Assembly (NCBI RefSeq): GCF_036669915.1
Contig: NC_089324.1
Location: 10,130,835-10,194,834, forward strand
Length of the DNA: 64,000 nt
Reading direction: 5' to 3'
From: Pocillopora verrucosa
Lineage: Eukaryota > Cnidaria > Anthozoa > Scleractinia > Pocilloporidae
Shown here: one piece after another, positions 23,760 to 37,269 of the stretch
How the letters are laid out: every line of letters starts with the position of its first letter
Numbering within the stretch: position 1 is the stretch's first letter
Position numbers and translations under genes: made by a program
Notes under the pieces: generated by a model
Told to the model about the DNA's origin: nothing
Seen by the model: only the letters and a program-made list of their open reading frames with translations
Database searches by the model: none

Positions 23760-24717
23760 GGCAAATGAGTAACCATATCTTTTCGGAATTTAATTTGGTT
23801 AGTTCTGTATGAGGTCTTATTAATGGTTGATGGTTTTTGAAGGTTACAAAAGCTCCTAGTCAAAGTTAGAGTTTTCTTTGGTTGAGTCTCAAATCAATAG
23901 CTTCGGTCGAAAGCCAGCAAGAGTCAATGGTCTAAAATCATAATTGCAGCGATTATCTTTCGATATGATAGGAAATTTTCCACATTGGTCGGCTAAAAGA
24001 AGCAACCGGGAAGTTTCAAATTCTAAAAAATTGGTGTTCTATGCCCCGGTCACTGTCTAAAACCAAATTTAGAGTGTAGCCCATGACACGGCTGAATGGC
24101 CAACTGTATTTCCTTCCAGCAGTATCTCCAGCTAAGCCGGCACATTATCTTATTTGACGTTTTGACGTGCAGTATCGCTGAGTTGTGCCGTATTTTAACT
24201 GGCTCTTAGAGAGAGTAAAAATAAAAAACAACGCCTTAAAAATACGTAGAGGTCATCACACGGTGGCGAGAGGATACGAATTTTACGTTCGAGTAGCGAG
24301 AACAACATCTTAGATGTTATTCGTGCTTAGAGAACAGAAAATTCGTGTCTTCGAGCTAAAGTGTATTATTCTTTTTATTGTATGGGCCATTGATATATAT
24401 ATGGTAGGGGCTTAAATTCTATTTCTGGGTATCAATAGAAAAAAAAACAAAAATTTACCTTTGTCTCGTCGCAAGTTTAGAGAAATTTCTTTTCGGCGCT
24501 CTCGTTCTATAGCTGTTCAGGAAAATACATTTACATCTTTGTCGCTTACCACAAAAAAAAACTCTTGCTGCCGTGTAGTATTCCAACAAGAAACGAACTA
24601 GGTTCACTCAGTAAAGTTTGAAAAGGCGGGAGTTGTGACGTCGCTGCTCAATATCTGCACTCTCGTCGCATATGAAAAATACGCCACTCGGCTTCCGGAT
24701 GTATTAGTATAGGAAAT
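23760..24717. other. Intergenic, no gene recognised
   Basis: The first 220 bp are duplicated downstream of the truncated lectin copy (to about 27035). The rest holds no supportable feature, although its composition is repeat-like. Confidence 0.4.
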
Positions 24718-24870
24718 CGTATGAACGCGAGTGCATTTCGTGATTTATGGGCACGAGTGATGTTTTGAAAGTTCTCAAAATTGCACGAGCCGTAGGCGAG
24801 TACAATTTGAGAACTTTCAAAACATCACGAGTGACCATAAATCACGAAATGCACGAGCAGGTTCACACGA
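24718..24870. mobile_element. Long foldback repeat
   Basis: Two arms of about 75 bp, at 24718-24792 and 24795-24870, are near-perfect inverted copies. Both include TGCATTTCGTGATTTATGG and GATGTTTTGAAAGTTCTCAA. The spacer is almost nil, so the DNA or RNA would form a long hairpin. It resembles a foldback or MITE-type repeat. The outer flanks toward 25080 are probably part of the same repeat. Confidence 0.65.
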
Positions 24871-26064
24871 TTTTTTATTTATTATATTCTTGACAAAATT
24901 ACTCCATCGCGCTACTCTGCACGCGCTTCCCCGGTGTTTCCATGGCAACTTCTCCGTATTGCACTCTATAACCTCTATTGCACTCTATAACCTATTTATG
25001 CATTCATCATTGACCAATCAGAAACGCGATATTTTGTTGAGTATATAATAAGTCGTATTAATTCTACGAGTGTTTTAGTTTTCGGTAGAACACTCACGTC
25101 CATTTGGTAATTAGCCATACTACACAACAAAAGGTCTAACATGTTATTTATCATCTAACTGCTTTTTTTCTGCCGATCGTTTCTACTCATATCTCATAAG
25201 GCGGGAAAAGAAAAGCGGATAGAGAAGCGTAGCGCGCAGCCGACAGGTTAAACAGGTTCACTATTGCGGGATATTTGAAATCTATTCGCGTGTTATTTGT
25301 ACTCTACTTTGTGCTGTTGGATAATAACATACTTGACTGGTTCATCTTCCGTATTGGCTGGGTTGTTCAAAGCCGGGATAAGATAACCCAGGGTAAGTAT
25401 ATAATCTGATCTTAGAGCTGAAAGCTTTGGCAGAAAATTCAGTAAAATTATTTTTTTTCCTCGATTGGACGCGTGGATGCTCTAAAAAGAATATAGAAAA
25501 TTATCCTAAAAAGGCTTTTGAACAAAGGAATAAAGAAACAAATTAAAATTCCAAGACAAACGGCCTTCGAACAACTAGGCCTATCAGCTGGAGAGTACTA
25601 ACACCCCGGAAACTCCGAGAAATATCCATGTTTGCGTCAGGTTTTGTCCTCGGCACTTTTGTAAAATTGGGAGTACTACCTCGAGTAAAACACTCATATG
25701 GACAGCGTTCTTCGGCTTTTAGAACGGCTAGAATTTGGAACAATTTTCCCTAATGAAATAAAGGACTGTTCTTCCATGAGCTCATTCATTAACGAACTCA
25801 CAAGGCGCCTGGTTGTTTTTGTATCCATTGCAGTCATTTATATGTGTAGAACATTTTGTAATTTACGGGTCACTTTCTACTCTTTTTGGATGTTTTCTTA
25901 TTGTTTTTTCACGAGGGCCTCATGTAGACTATCTTGTGACATTTCGTGCTGCCCTTTTTCAATGTACATAAGAAACTCCCGCACGATTTGTTTTTTAGGA
26001 ACTGTAAGTGTATTATACACTATTATTACGGTGGGTTTGTATGAATATGAATAAAGTTTTAACG
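24871..26064. other. Repeat-like DNA upstream of truncated lectin copy
   Basis: No gene is recognised. Open frames here are short and without motifs. The segment occupies the place where the 5' half of the duplicated lectin should be. Confidence 0.35.
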
Positions 26065-26712
26065 GGGATTGGAAGTTGGTGAGTGGAAGCAAGCTGAGCT
26101 TTAAAAAATGGCAGACGACCGCTGGCGCTCCATCTAGTGATGGAGATAAAGTGGTGATATCAAGGGATTTCCCAGCAAAAACGCAAGGCCTGTTTAATGA
26201 TCTTCAGTCAAACAATCAAAATAGGGCTTACATTTGTGAAATGCCTAAAGGTAATACCATCTCCAAAACGCACATGGTATATTTTAGAACTTTAACTCGC
26301 AGATTACTGAATACTTGATCAGTCTAAGTTTTTGTTTCGGAGCTGATTCTTCTTACATCATGTGTTAACAGGGGTACTCTTGAGGGAAATTTTTATTGTG
26401 AAAAAAGGGAAAGATAAACTACAATCTCCTCTATATTATCGAATGAATCATAACTGAAATCGAAGCTGAAATCCATAATCTTATAATTCCAATGCAATCT
26501 TTTTCTCCTCCCTTGCCATGTTATCAGTTGTCTGCCAAATTGTAATGTATGTTGTGTTTGCGTATTACAGTCAAGCAAACAATGTGCGTACATAGAAAAC
26601 GGTTCTTAAATCACCTGCTCTTCGGAACGGAATCCTGTTTTATTGTTTTTTTTTTTAATTTCTAATAATAGAGACCAATTTTCTTTTTTTTCCTCTTTCA
26701 GATTCTTCATGA
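26065..26712 (+). pseudogene. C-type lectin, 5'-truncated duplicate
   Basis: Similarity to the intact lectin begins abruptly at about 26065, inside the domain exon. It reads WKLVSGSKLSFKKWQTT, then LFNDLQ and NRAYICEMPK, to a donor after 26250. The short last exon (26702-26712) encodes DSS and a TGA. The signal-peptide exon, the first two cysteines and the WIGL strand are missing. The poly(A) hexamer has changed to AATGAA. The remaining half-exon is still open, but no start codon belongs to it. It looks like a pseudogene, unless an upstream exon outside the family is used. Confidence 0.7.
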
Positions 26713-26734
26713 AGTCAGCTTAAAAAAAACAATA

Positions 26735-26765
26735 AAAACAAACAAACAAACAAACAAAAAACAGA
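26735..26765 (+). repeat. Microsatellite (CAAA)n
   Basis: An A-rich stretch contains at least four consecutive AAAC units, just after the truncated lectin. Confidence 0.7.
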
Positions 26766-26899
26766 AAATATAGTAAGGCTTTAATTCTGACGATGGAGAT
26801 CTGTTTTGTTTGTTTGTGCTCAGTTTAAATTTGTCTCATTTTGAAAGAACAATGAAAGTGCACTTCCATGACAATGAGTTACTAACGAAATTTTTTGCA

Positions 26900-28090
26900 T
26901 TTTTTGGGTATTGAGGTTTCATTAATGCTAGATTGTTGTTTCCTTTGGTTGATTTCCAGTCAATAGCCGCGGTCGAAAACCAACAAAATTCAAACATCTA
27001 ATGTTTTAAGTGCAGCAATTATCTTTCGATACGGTCACAGAAAAAATGGGACTGAGAAGGAGGCACCTGGTCTAGGCATTGGATAAGTCAATCTTACCTA
27101 AGCTTTTTTGTTATTGGTCTCACGAACGGAGGCAGGTTTTCCAAGAAATCTGATATTTTTTGGCTGTGCGAGATGGAAACGCATAGCGGAACATGACTCT
27201 TGCAGTCCCTATGGCAACTTTTTCAATAAGGGAAACGTGAGTCAGTCTTCCTATAGTGGTTTTTGATACAACAGTTTTGTCGTGGCCAGATCACTCTATG
27301 AGTGCGTTGACATGCAAGGCAATTTGATGACGGTTAGATTGTTAAAGTTCAGGATAATACAATAATCAGACTGACCAAACATTGTGTATCCGTTTTTCAT
27401 TATAAAAAACCTTATAAAGTAAAAACCATTTTAACACAACACCTCCATATGTTACTTTTCGTTTATTCAATCAGTTGTTCTGTAAATGTGCACTTGCGTT
27501 CCAAGGGTACGAGTAAACGAGTTTGAGTCAGCTGATAGTAAATGACTGGAAAAATGGGATGGAATCAAGGGAAAATCTGATTTTGTCCTAAGGAGAGGGA
27601 TTCTATCGAAGTGTAAGGAAGAAGTGTACTTGTAAGCTGATCCTAAAAAAAACTTTCAGCTTGCGAGAGCCAGATCTTGCATGGTCATCACCACTTTTTT
27701 GTTACGGCAAACGTATTATCTGGGTATTTGCTTAGTTTAAGCCTTAGATTACGACAAGCGTCCTGGATATTACCAGAACAGGCGTTGTCGGAAGTAGCGG
27801 GCTGAAAACAGAATAAATAGGTGTAAATTCTGAGTCAGCTTTTCGAACTAAAAAGAATCTAATAAGTGGTCAGAAGAGTTGGGGCTGCCCATCAAGAATG
27901 CCTGCATACTGAAAAACTTACTACCAGTAGTTTGAAATTGACGGTTTAAAATTGAATTTTTCCGAGAAGGGCTGGACTTGATATTAACGAAATTTGTGAA
28001 CGATGTTTCCAACATATCACAAAAATTTCAGAAACATTTAAAATCTTTCACAAAAATATAATACAAAAACTATAGTCCTTTAAGAAAACT
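26900..28090. other. Intergenic, no gene recognised
   Basis: The first part continues the lectin duplication to about 27035. The stretch at 27030-27130 resembles 12600-12690. Nothing else is supported. Confidence 0.4.
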
Positions 28091-31000
28091 TCACTCTGCC
28101 ATTTCTTGTGCAACAAAACTTTGAACTTGTTTCAAAAACTTCAAGAACTCCGGAAGTTTTGCAACAATGGCATCTGGCTCCCAGTCCTTGGTGCAAAGTG
28201 TCTCATCCCACTCTTTATAGTGCAAATGAAGATCAGTCTACAAACGAATACAAACAATGACGTGTAAATAAATAATTTTCTATGAGTAGAAAAATAGTCG
28301 TTATCTAATTCAAGCTTTTCTATTGCTTTTTTTGGCTGTTTTCGTCCTACGCTTCCAGCAAATCATACACAGTTTCCTTCGGTTTCGCTCTCGCAGAGTT
28401 TTTCGTTATATCATTTCCTCATCTATAATGTACATCAAAAAAACGTGTCGATGAGAATTCCGATGCAGAAATAATAAAATTTAGTGGAGAGAAAGGGTTA
28501 TTCCGTGCCAAAAAAGTGAAAAACAGAGAATTTTGATGGTTGATAAACAAAGGCACTCATAAAGAGCCAAACGAACACGACCTCTAAACGGCGTCACAGG
28601 CTCATGCAATTATGCTAGACTTTGAAAACATTTGTTCGCGCTCATCCATCCCAAATTACATTTGAAACCATGTGTTTACTCTAAGTATCTAAGTATAGCC
28701 CTGTGAAATAAGAATAAAAAATTTGCTGGTGGCATATGGAGAACTGTTTTAAAATACGTACATGAATAACTTTGTATGACATGATAAATGGAAGCTTAGA
28801 CGGAACAACACTCGGTGATCAAATCATAGCTGGAGTTCCACGAGGAAAAATGTTGTTAAATCCAAAAGAAACGCAGAAAGAAAATTTGAGTGACGTTTAC
28901 ATGATATGCAGTACCTACTCTACTTTAAACAAGGTAAGCCCGCCTATTTGTATAGTGTCCACGAGTAATCATAAAAAATTTGAGGCCATGTTGTAGAATA
29001 TTAATATTAACGAACACATCATTTTGACCGGCTTGGCCCGATGGAACTGTCCCTACCGATTCTCTGGAGTCTTCGTTTAGGATGTCACTTCGCCACGAGC
29101 TTTCCTTGGAAAGAATGATCGCGTATCCCTCATTGGCGGTGTACAAAGTTCGTTTGGAGGAGCGTTTATGGATCAAGTGAAATCCCTCGGGTATGGTTTC
29201 TTCTGGAAGGCGGAGTCCGAAATCATCTTCATCATCGAAGGTGAGTCCAGAGAGATACTTTGACATGATAAGTCTTGTTTCTTCATCTGGTGCATAGTCT
29301 GCGTTGACCGCACGATCTACAGAATTATTGAGAAATGTTACATTTTTGTTCGATTAGTGGACATTATAATTTAGATATTTAAAACAAGCTCCCATTTTGT
29401 AAGGACATAAATATAAATTATAACTTGAGGAAAAATGGCACACCGGACCTCGCCCGAGTTTTAGTGGAACTAATGGTTTTAAATATAGCTTTTTCAACCA
29501 AATCATTGATAATGGAAGAGTTCACCAAGTAATATTCGAGACGCAAACAGTATTACAGCCTTAAAAAGGAGCGTTTTAAATTTTATTAAGGATAATTGGA
29601 ACTTTTATCTTTATATTTGTATATACTTTTCTTACATCTTAATAAGTGGGAGATCCCTAACATGGTGCGCCAGTGCTTTAAATTTAAATCAATTTAAGCC
29701 TATTTTTCATCTGGTGGAGTGAATCTGTAATTTGTTCCGTTGACGTGAGTTTGTGCCGGTATGTTTCAGATTTTCAAACTGACGTATTACTCAGTAACAA
29801 TGACCTTTTCTTTCCAAGCTTACAGCAGTATGTTTATCGTATATTACAGCAATGAGAAGACTAGCCTCACGATGTGTCATATTTTCTCGTTACATAGTAC
29901 AGCGTGGAGCATGATGGTACAAAATAGCCAAACGACTAATATTCAGACAATTTTTTTAATTCTCGTAACAAACCTGCTTTAGATCTTAACTACCCCCTTT
30001 TTACGTTGGCCATAAGAAACTTGCAGCGCTCGCGAATATATAACACAGGGAGGAATGGGGTGTTTCAAGAAAACCTGAGGAGGATTGTAACGCATATTCT
30101 CTTGACAAGTTTTCTTATTATCAAATCTTTTATCGAATTCTTCGTTTCCTAGTTCCCTTTGCTGGCACCAAACTCGCACAGAGTTTTGATAGTGTATGTT
30201 CTTAGAATAGCAATTAAATAAAATCAATAATATTTCAAAGGTCAGTGCGATACCAAATTATAAGCGTTTCACACCCACCTGTTCGCCCTCGAATGGTTAA
30301 CCTGCAATCAAATTCACAACTGGGAAACAAAATATCGGCTTGTAAATATCTTCGAGATGGAAGAACCAGCCATCCTTGGCATCTCGACCGTGTTACCTCG
30401 TCCTCAAAGTGAATTGTCTCGAGGATATTCTTCACGTCGCTGAAAGGGATTGGAATATCCTCCAACTTCTTATTTATATCCGCCTTTGCCACCCACACCT
30501 ATATATCAAAGATTATACAAGACACGATCGTTTGTTGAATATGATCCCCTTAGAAACACTTATTTTAATGCAATGCAAGAATCTGTTTTTGCGTGAGATT
30601 CGTTATTTTCCTGTTAATTAGCTTGTTAGAAAAACTTAAGAGCTGTTTAACTATATATCTTAATGTAGGGGACTGGATATCATTGTATATCGCTCTATAT
30701 ATCATTCTTGGAGGTTTTTTAACCGAGTCTTTTTTCCCAAAGCTTTGCCAACTCCCAGTTTTAAGCTACCAAGAAGCTCTTAAAAAGTGCAATATTGCCA
30801 CCCTCTACCAACGGCGCCAATTGCTGACGGAGCGCCTATTCAGTGAGATCAAAGACAACACCTGCCACAAATTACATGGCCTTTTGCCGTCATGTAATCT
30901 TAGTACCGTAACCTTAAGGAGAAAGCGCGCTTTTTAACGTACCTTTTTGCAGAAAAAATAGACTGAAGAATAGTTTTATCATGTACAACGCGGCTTTTTC

Positions 31001-34000
31001 CTAACGGCTTTAACATATATAATGCGGCTATTTCTTAAATTTCACTATGTACAATACATATAATGATATATATCAATAGTATATTTTCTCCTCCGTTCAT
31101 GAGTTTTAATGTACATATGTAGTATTTTTAGCCCTTTTTTATTTAGTTTTTTATTCTTTTTTGTATTTAGTATTAATTAAAGATTTGTACAGTCCATAAT
31201 CCATCCTTGTGGTTGCAATGGATTTTTAATAAAGCTATGCTGCTATCTGTTAGGTTTATCAGCTGGTGTATTGATCTATTTTATATTGTGTGGATCACCA
31301 TTTCTAACCACGATGTCGCCGTACCTTGCATCGCACTTGGTGCCCACATGGCGTCGAATATGTTAAATCATATCTCACTTTAAAATCCTCAGGCGTCGTT
31401 TCGCACAAATTACCCTCCAGGATTTTCTCATCGAGATTCACACCTTCTTTGAAGGCCACTTTCCAATAGTTTTCTGCTTCTGAAGATTGAAGCTTTGCTG
31501 TAACCTCATCAATACTCCATTCCCCTTCAGTCACTTCCTCTACCAGAAAAAAAAAATAGGAAGAATACATTTTTGTTCTCATCACTTTTTTTTGTTACTG
31601 ATGCATCGGATATTTATGGTCAACTCCTCTTCATATAACAAGATTCAGTGATAAAAGTCAGGCCTGATGCACTATATCTAATTAATCCTTAATTCATTTG
31701 CAAACAATCGTCGTATAAGTTCTTTTCCTGTTCTTTATCAGCAAGAGCTCGTCCTTAACAAAGAACAAAACGAGTGTAAATCAAGTTTTTCTAACTTTTT
31801 GTATTAAAGTCGTTTACGCAGATGAAAACTATTTTGGAATTTCACAGTTTCTCGTCTGTCCCTGAAAATAAGAGTTTTTGCAATAAGCTAACAGAAGAAG
31901 TAGAACGGTTATGGGTGAAATTACCTTCATCGGCTCCCCGGATGATAGCCTTTCCCAAGTGACACCACATGTCAGCCTTCGGTTGCTGTTCGGTTTCATA
32001 CTTTATTTGACGTAGTGCCTTTAATGCGGCATCCATAATTTGCGAGTGATAACCATCGGTAGAACTATTTGGTTCCTAAATTAGATCAATCTTCAATTTC
32101 AAATTCTGTTTGACGTTGCAAAATGCATTAAATATGCGTTAACAACCAGTTTTTCACTAAAAAGGGTATGCGATAATTTCGAAACATTTTCATCGTTAAT
32201 GAAACTAGACGTACATGTAGTTTTAGCCTGGAAAAATTATTTTCTTGTGCTGCACTTGTGTATCTGCAGAGTACAGTTAAAAAATCTGCGGCATCGACGG
32301 GCAAATGAAAGTCTAAGTTGGTCGTAAAAATGTTTTTGATAGTCTTAGACTCCGGTGAATAAAAAGTTTCATTTATCACATAACAAAAATCCCCTTATGA
32401 TTGGCCGTTTGTGATAGCGTGAGCAGGGCCAAAGAGTGAAAGCCGTACAGCCCTCGAGAAGTGGGCTAAAAGAAGAAAGGAGGAAGAAGGAATTGCTCGG
32501 CCATATGAAACACTATCTGAGTTTATTACGGAAAATTTTTTGATAATATATTCATAGCTAACTGTCTTAGCGCGTTCCTAAACTACATCGCTTTTAATAT
32601 TAACTGTTATGAACAAACCTGATGTTCATAGTCCTCAGTAGGTTTCAGTCGACACTGACTTTGCAGTCCTGGAAGAACCATACGATCTCCCTCAGAAACT
32701 TGCTCCAGCTTCAGCTTACAATCAACTGGCAGATTACAGCCATCAATGAAACGACATACTTTGTTGAATTCGTTTTCCACTCCCCTTAGTCTTGCTCCAG
32801 CCTTGAAAAACAACGAATTTTATTATTGCATAAGCTGTTTTAAAATCAGCAAATTAAAAGTAGTAGAGCATTATTCGCAGTGTTCAAAGCTATACCAGAC
32901 ACCTTGTGATTTTCTAAAACAGGCGTCTTTTTATTTTCTCAAGTATTCTCCATATTGTGCATTCTTTTATCAGTCGAACTTGAATGTGCGGTACGTTCCT
33001 TGATCATCTTGCTCCTAGAGGTGAAATATTTCTACGTGCATGCAAATTATTTGCACATCAATAAAAAAAAGAAAAACATAACAAAAAACCGAATAATATA
33101 TAATGCCTGTTTTAAAGGTGTTTACTCAAGCAGACCTGCCCTGTGTGAACAACTAATTATTTTCAAGAGTTTCAGAAGTGAAAGACTACAATAATACTTT
33201 GATCAATTTGATGCATGAAGATGAAGGAAGACTCCAGTTGAGACTAAAGGAAAGAACTGACCAGTTGGCTGATTCTCCGAAAACATGAAAAATCGCCTCC
33301 CGATTCGGGAACTCTACATTTCTAATTTTCATTCCCTCAATTCCTTTACGGAAGGTCGACTTTCCGAAAAGCTAATTTCATTGTGAAAAAAAAAAAAATT
33401 GGCACAAGCGTGCAAACGACTACCGTGGTTGTCTTTACAAAGTTTTCTCTTATCAAGTTCAAGAATTTGAACTCTGTGCGACGTGTCTCGGAGGACAAAT
33501 TTCTAGGAGACAATTCCTAGGAACTTGTCCTTTAAAACTCCCCCTCCCCCACTACAATTTTTTTTGCAGCATTCGTGCTCTGTGATTGTGCCCCCGCCCT
33601 TATGTCTTTTTCATTTGTTCCCAAAACCTGTTTTCCTGGTGTGTTTTTCACGCATCATTTTTCTCTGCTATGTGTTTCAACAAAATGCACTTGAAACATA
33701 TCCCCATTATTGAGCCCACCTTGATGAACAGCGATACCCATCATAACGCTGACCATAATCAAAACGATTGCAATGGAAATGGGAATGCCCATCATGATAA
33801 TGATAATGTTCACGAAAGCACAAGATCGACCCTTATCATCATTTCAGTTCTCAAAAGAGATTTACAAAGGAATATTTTTGCTTTTAATTAATATTCTGTG
33901 AAGGAATGAACTTACGATGATAGTGCTAATGTGCAGTTTGGCCTGTTGTCGTTGCTGCTCAGTCCCACCAGCTATATATACTTCACCGTCTTTCCTTATG

Positions 34001-35865
34001 ACTTTTGCACCAGTTTGAGTGCTGATGTCACGGAGATTATCGCCTCCTTTACCCATTACCAAGCCTTTGTAAACTTGAGGAATCTCCACATGTTCACCAA
34101 GGGAACGTGCGTCGTTTCTCTTACGCTGTATTTCTTGCTATTATAATGAACGAAACTGATTTAACTTAGAATACGAATCTCAATCAGTTTTGGACAAGAT
34201 CAGCAAAAATAAGCCTGAAGGAAATAAAGCTCTTAAAATTTGGTAAACTTGGCTCGAAATTTTTAACCCCAGTGTTAGCGCCTTCTCATTCAATGAAAGT
34301 GAGTTTGTCTTTTTATCAGTAGAAACTTACCACCTTCTCTAAAATAAGATTCTTTGCAAGTGCTCGTTGCTCAGTATCGCCCCTTATTAAGAAGCTGTCC
34401 TCATCTCTCCTCGAGGTGATCTTTGCTCCAGATTTCGCCATGATCTCTCTAATGTTACAGCCTCCCTTACCAATTACATGGCCTTTCAAATCGCTTTGCA
34501 CCTCAACTAATTCACTCTCCACTGCCTCTTTATTTTGTTTCTTGAGGCGGTTGTAAGCTGATCTGTCAAACATAAGAATAGTTTTACCACAATTGGCATT
34601 AATGTCCCAATCTGATTGCCAATTGCCGTTGGCATTAAGAGTACAGACCACGCCGCTCGAGTCAACGTGTCACGCAATGGTCACGCAAGGAGAGAACCTT
34701 TTTCTTTGACGTCGATATTGAGATAAAAAATCGACAGTGGCTTAGAGCGGTCTGTTTAACAAATAGCTTCCAAGTTGCCATGCGTCTGTTCAGTAATAGA
34801 TCACAGAGGACGTCACAACGTGGTAAGAACAAAAAAGTGACACACGAGGCGCAGCATTTGTTTTATATAATAAAGAATTAAAAAACGTTTTAATGATGAC
34901 GTCATCTATACGTCTGTCCTCCAATAGATCATAAGTGAGAACCAATCAGAATGCGTGCATAACTGAGCTTATTATGTAAACTTCTATCGACAACGAAATT
35001 CGTCATCACAGTTTTTAACTGTCGAATTGTTAATAAGCCCCCTTTTCGATTGTGTGACACGACAAGCTCTGCAATGGAACATTAGGTTTGAATGACTGTG
35101 TCTCGTAGCATCAACCAAACACCCGTTTTAAAAATAACAAACCAGGTTAATTAAAAAAAGTTTAAAAAAATTCATACTAAGCTAGTTTGTTCAGTAAGGA
35201 ATAATATTTATCCAAGATGATATTTCATTAAGAAAATTTATATATAATGAAGGCAATAAGACTCAGAAATTCGCCACGATTATAATAAATTGCCCTTGTT
35301 TGATAATTTATACGTGTTATGATTAAAACTGTTTAAATTTATACATTATACAGTGTCGTGACTAGAAAAAAATTTGCATTTGTCACTTTGGTGTTTTGCC
35401 GGCGCGGTATCACAATACTTGAGTATGGTTGATTATAAACACTCTAACCGATACTTGCAGTTACAAACCTCCTAGTTTTCAAATTGACCTGGTTTATGAT
35501 AAAGAAAAAATAAAACTTTCCGGTTGTCATTGTAACATCGGGACTGTATACAGAATCTGTTTGAATAAGTGATATTGGAAACCGAAGTAAGACGAGATCT
35601 GATGAGTACATATGAATTCGAAAAAATTTTAGACACCAGCCGAGGACGAATCGAAAATTAATTTGAAAAAAGAACGCACCCACTTTTCTTTAAGCAAATA
35701 AGGTAAGGAAAGAAAGTAAAAGGGTTCCCTACTTTTGCACCTAAATAGGAAAGTTGAAGACATTTCAAGCAAGAATTTAAAAGTTGATTCGATTACTTTA
35801 CTTATAACTTCTTACCCTCCTTTCGAGTCATTCGATCGTCTCCTATCAAAACCACGACTTCCCAT
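28091..35865 (-). CDS. Two-KH-domain protein, gene A
   Basis: Nine exons assemble in phase into 559 residues: 35816-35865, 34331-34562, 33916-34137, 32619-32801, 31925-32075, 31325-31539, 30279-30498, 29057-29316 and 28091-28237 (TGA stop). The borders are GT-AG and the exon lengths add to exactly 560 codons. Exon 1 encodes MGSRGFDRRRSNDSKGG. KH1 has LKGHVIGKGG (loop GKGG at residues 48-51). KH2 has YKGLVMGKGG (loop near 123-126). KH domains bind single-stranded RNA or DNA through this loop. The remaining 390 residues include KADMWCHLGK, an acidic RYDLTY...GHQVRCK block, PFSDVKNIL...RCQGWLVLPSRR and a C-terminal LHLHYKEWDE...LPEFLKF. I do not recognise this part. A LINE remnant lies in intron 6. 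The start is supported by phase match and an ETS-type palindrome 113 bp upstream. Confidence 0.85.
30717..31250 (+). mobile_element. LINE 3' fragment in intron of gene A
   Basis: The plus strand reads LSYQEALKKCNIATLYQRRQ, then HKLHGLLP and LRRKRAF. This is the typical C-terminal end of the polyprotein of non-LTR elements that run past the reverse transcriptase. An AT-rich tail follows, closing with AATAAAGCTATGCTGC at about 31230. The element is 5'-truncated, as usual for LINEs, and lies opposite to gene A. Confidence 0.7.
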
Positions 35866-36770
35866 CGGTATCAAGCAGTGCTCGCTCTCTGTTAAGTAAG
35901 TTGCAGCTCTTGATTTCAACCTAAATATCGAACGATTCGCCAAGGATTATCATTCGTGAGAACTGAAAACAACCTAACCGGAAGCACTTCCGGAAAGTCC
36001 TTTGTCACCAGTTTCCCCCGGAAAACTTGAATTAATCTCGTGCCAGTCTTAATAAAGTGGCTTGGATACTCGCTCAGGCCAGGCAAGCAAGCATGTGTAC
36101 AGTAGCTAGCGGGCCGCTGTGTGGCATCACATAGCTTGTGTATTCCAGAGTGTAGCCTGACCACGCACCCCATTGCAGTACTACCGGATGTTTCTTCGCA
36201 CGAAAAGCGGATAAAATGTAATGACAATGGGCTCAGTCAAACGATCCATAAATGACCACTTAGGAAATGGCCACTTGGGAACGACAGCAATAACGACTTC
36301 AAAGATACGCGATAATCTAACCGACGCCTAATCAGACGCCGACGCCTAATCAGACGCCTAGTCAGATTATGTAGTCAGTGGGTGGATGATGAGGGCGATG
36401 GTTGTTTTCATAAAGCAAAGCTATTGCTCACAAGTTTTACATGGCCAATTTTGCCGTTAATTGCTTTAAACCGGTGAGAATTATATTCCACGAGAGGTTC
36501 ACTTTGTGGTGCAGTGGTGACGAGACCATACCTTTGGCCCAGAAATAATGTTTCGAAGCGCTCTGAGTCTCGCGCCAATCATTCGTATAGAGGAAAGATC
36601 AATAAACATGAACACAAGAACGAAAAATACTCGACAAAGTATCATATTAATCACTACTCACTCACAACCAGATTTTTATGCCAACTTTGCGAGTATTTAC
36701 ATTTCGCGCTAGGTAGATCGGATTTTGTTCCTTTTGCGCCTTAAAAGCTGAATAATCTCCTACAATTTGC
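35085..36770. repeat. Segmental duplication, copy at gene A upstream side
   Basis: This stretch matches 57770-58830 in the same orientation. Landmarks include the ETS-type palindrome, GTGTGGCATCACAT-like and TTTACATGGCAAATTTTGCC-like blocks, and GGTTCACTTTGTGGTGCAGT. About 650 bp (35230-35885), which contain exon 1 of gene A, are missing from the other copy. Confidence 0.75.
35978..35993. promoter_or_regulatory. ETS-type palindrome upstream of gene A
   Basis: CCGGAAGCACTTCCGG contains two inverted CCGGAAG half-sites, the consensus of class I ETS factors. It lies 113 bp upstream of the proposed ATG at 35865. The same motif, with one base different, lies 75 bp upstream of the candidate ATG of gene C. 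Confidence 0.55.
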
Positions 36771-36892
36771 CTTTACGTTAGCTGCTGTATTGTAGATACG
36801 AATTAATTCTTTTGTGTAGTTATTTGGTGAATATACTTGAAATATAGTTAACAAACCTTGCGCTAAATAATTCAGATTTTGTTGTTTGTTTT

Positions 36893-36975
36893 CTCTGTGG
36901 CTTGGTGGTAGAGTATTGGAGCGCAGAATTATATAGGGTGTGCGGTTCGATTCCTTATTGGGACTCAAAATTTTT
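36893..36975 (+). mobile_element. tRNA-derived SINE head
   Basis: A box A (GTGGCTTGGTGGTAGAGTA) and a box B (GGTTCGATTCC) are separated by about 35 bp, then TTATTGGGACTC follows. It shares the layout of the 53.2 kb element. There is no cloverleaf with proper acceptor pairing, so it is not a tRNA gene. Confidence 0.6.
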
Positions 36976-37263
36976 CAATATTTGTGAAAGGCGCGCAACT
37001 TTGCCTCAATGAAGAGTTCATTTTTTAAATTAACGCTGTAAAGGGTAGTTTGGAAGCAGGAAAACGGTCAAAACTGAAAGCTACCGAAGCTTAAATTTTT
37101 TCCAAAAAATAGCCTATGCAAGGAAAAAAGTAATGAAAATTAAACAGACCCTGCGATAAGTTGTAAACAATGATTGACATGACTTAAATTGAGGACTTTT
37201 CTTATTTTTTCTCAGTTGATTTTTGTTGAAAGACCCACAAATACATGAAAGAGTTAAAAAAGA

Positions 37264-37269
37264 TTTATT
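37264..37269 (-). terminator. Poly(A) signal of the Roc-COR-Death gene
   Basis: AATAAA on the minus strand lies about 105 bp downstream of the stop at 37375-37377. Confidence 0.5.

Noticed and set aside
36893-36975. tRNA gene
   Set aside because: A and B boxes are present, but acceptor and anticodon stems do not pair. It fits a SINE head.
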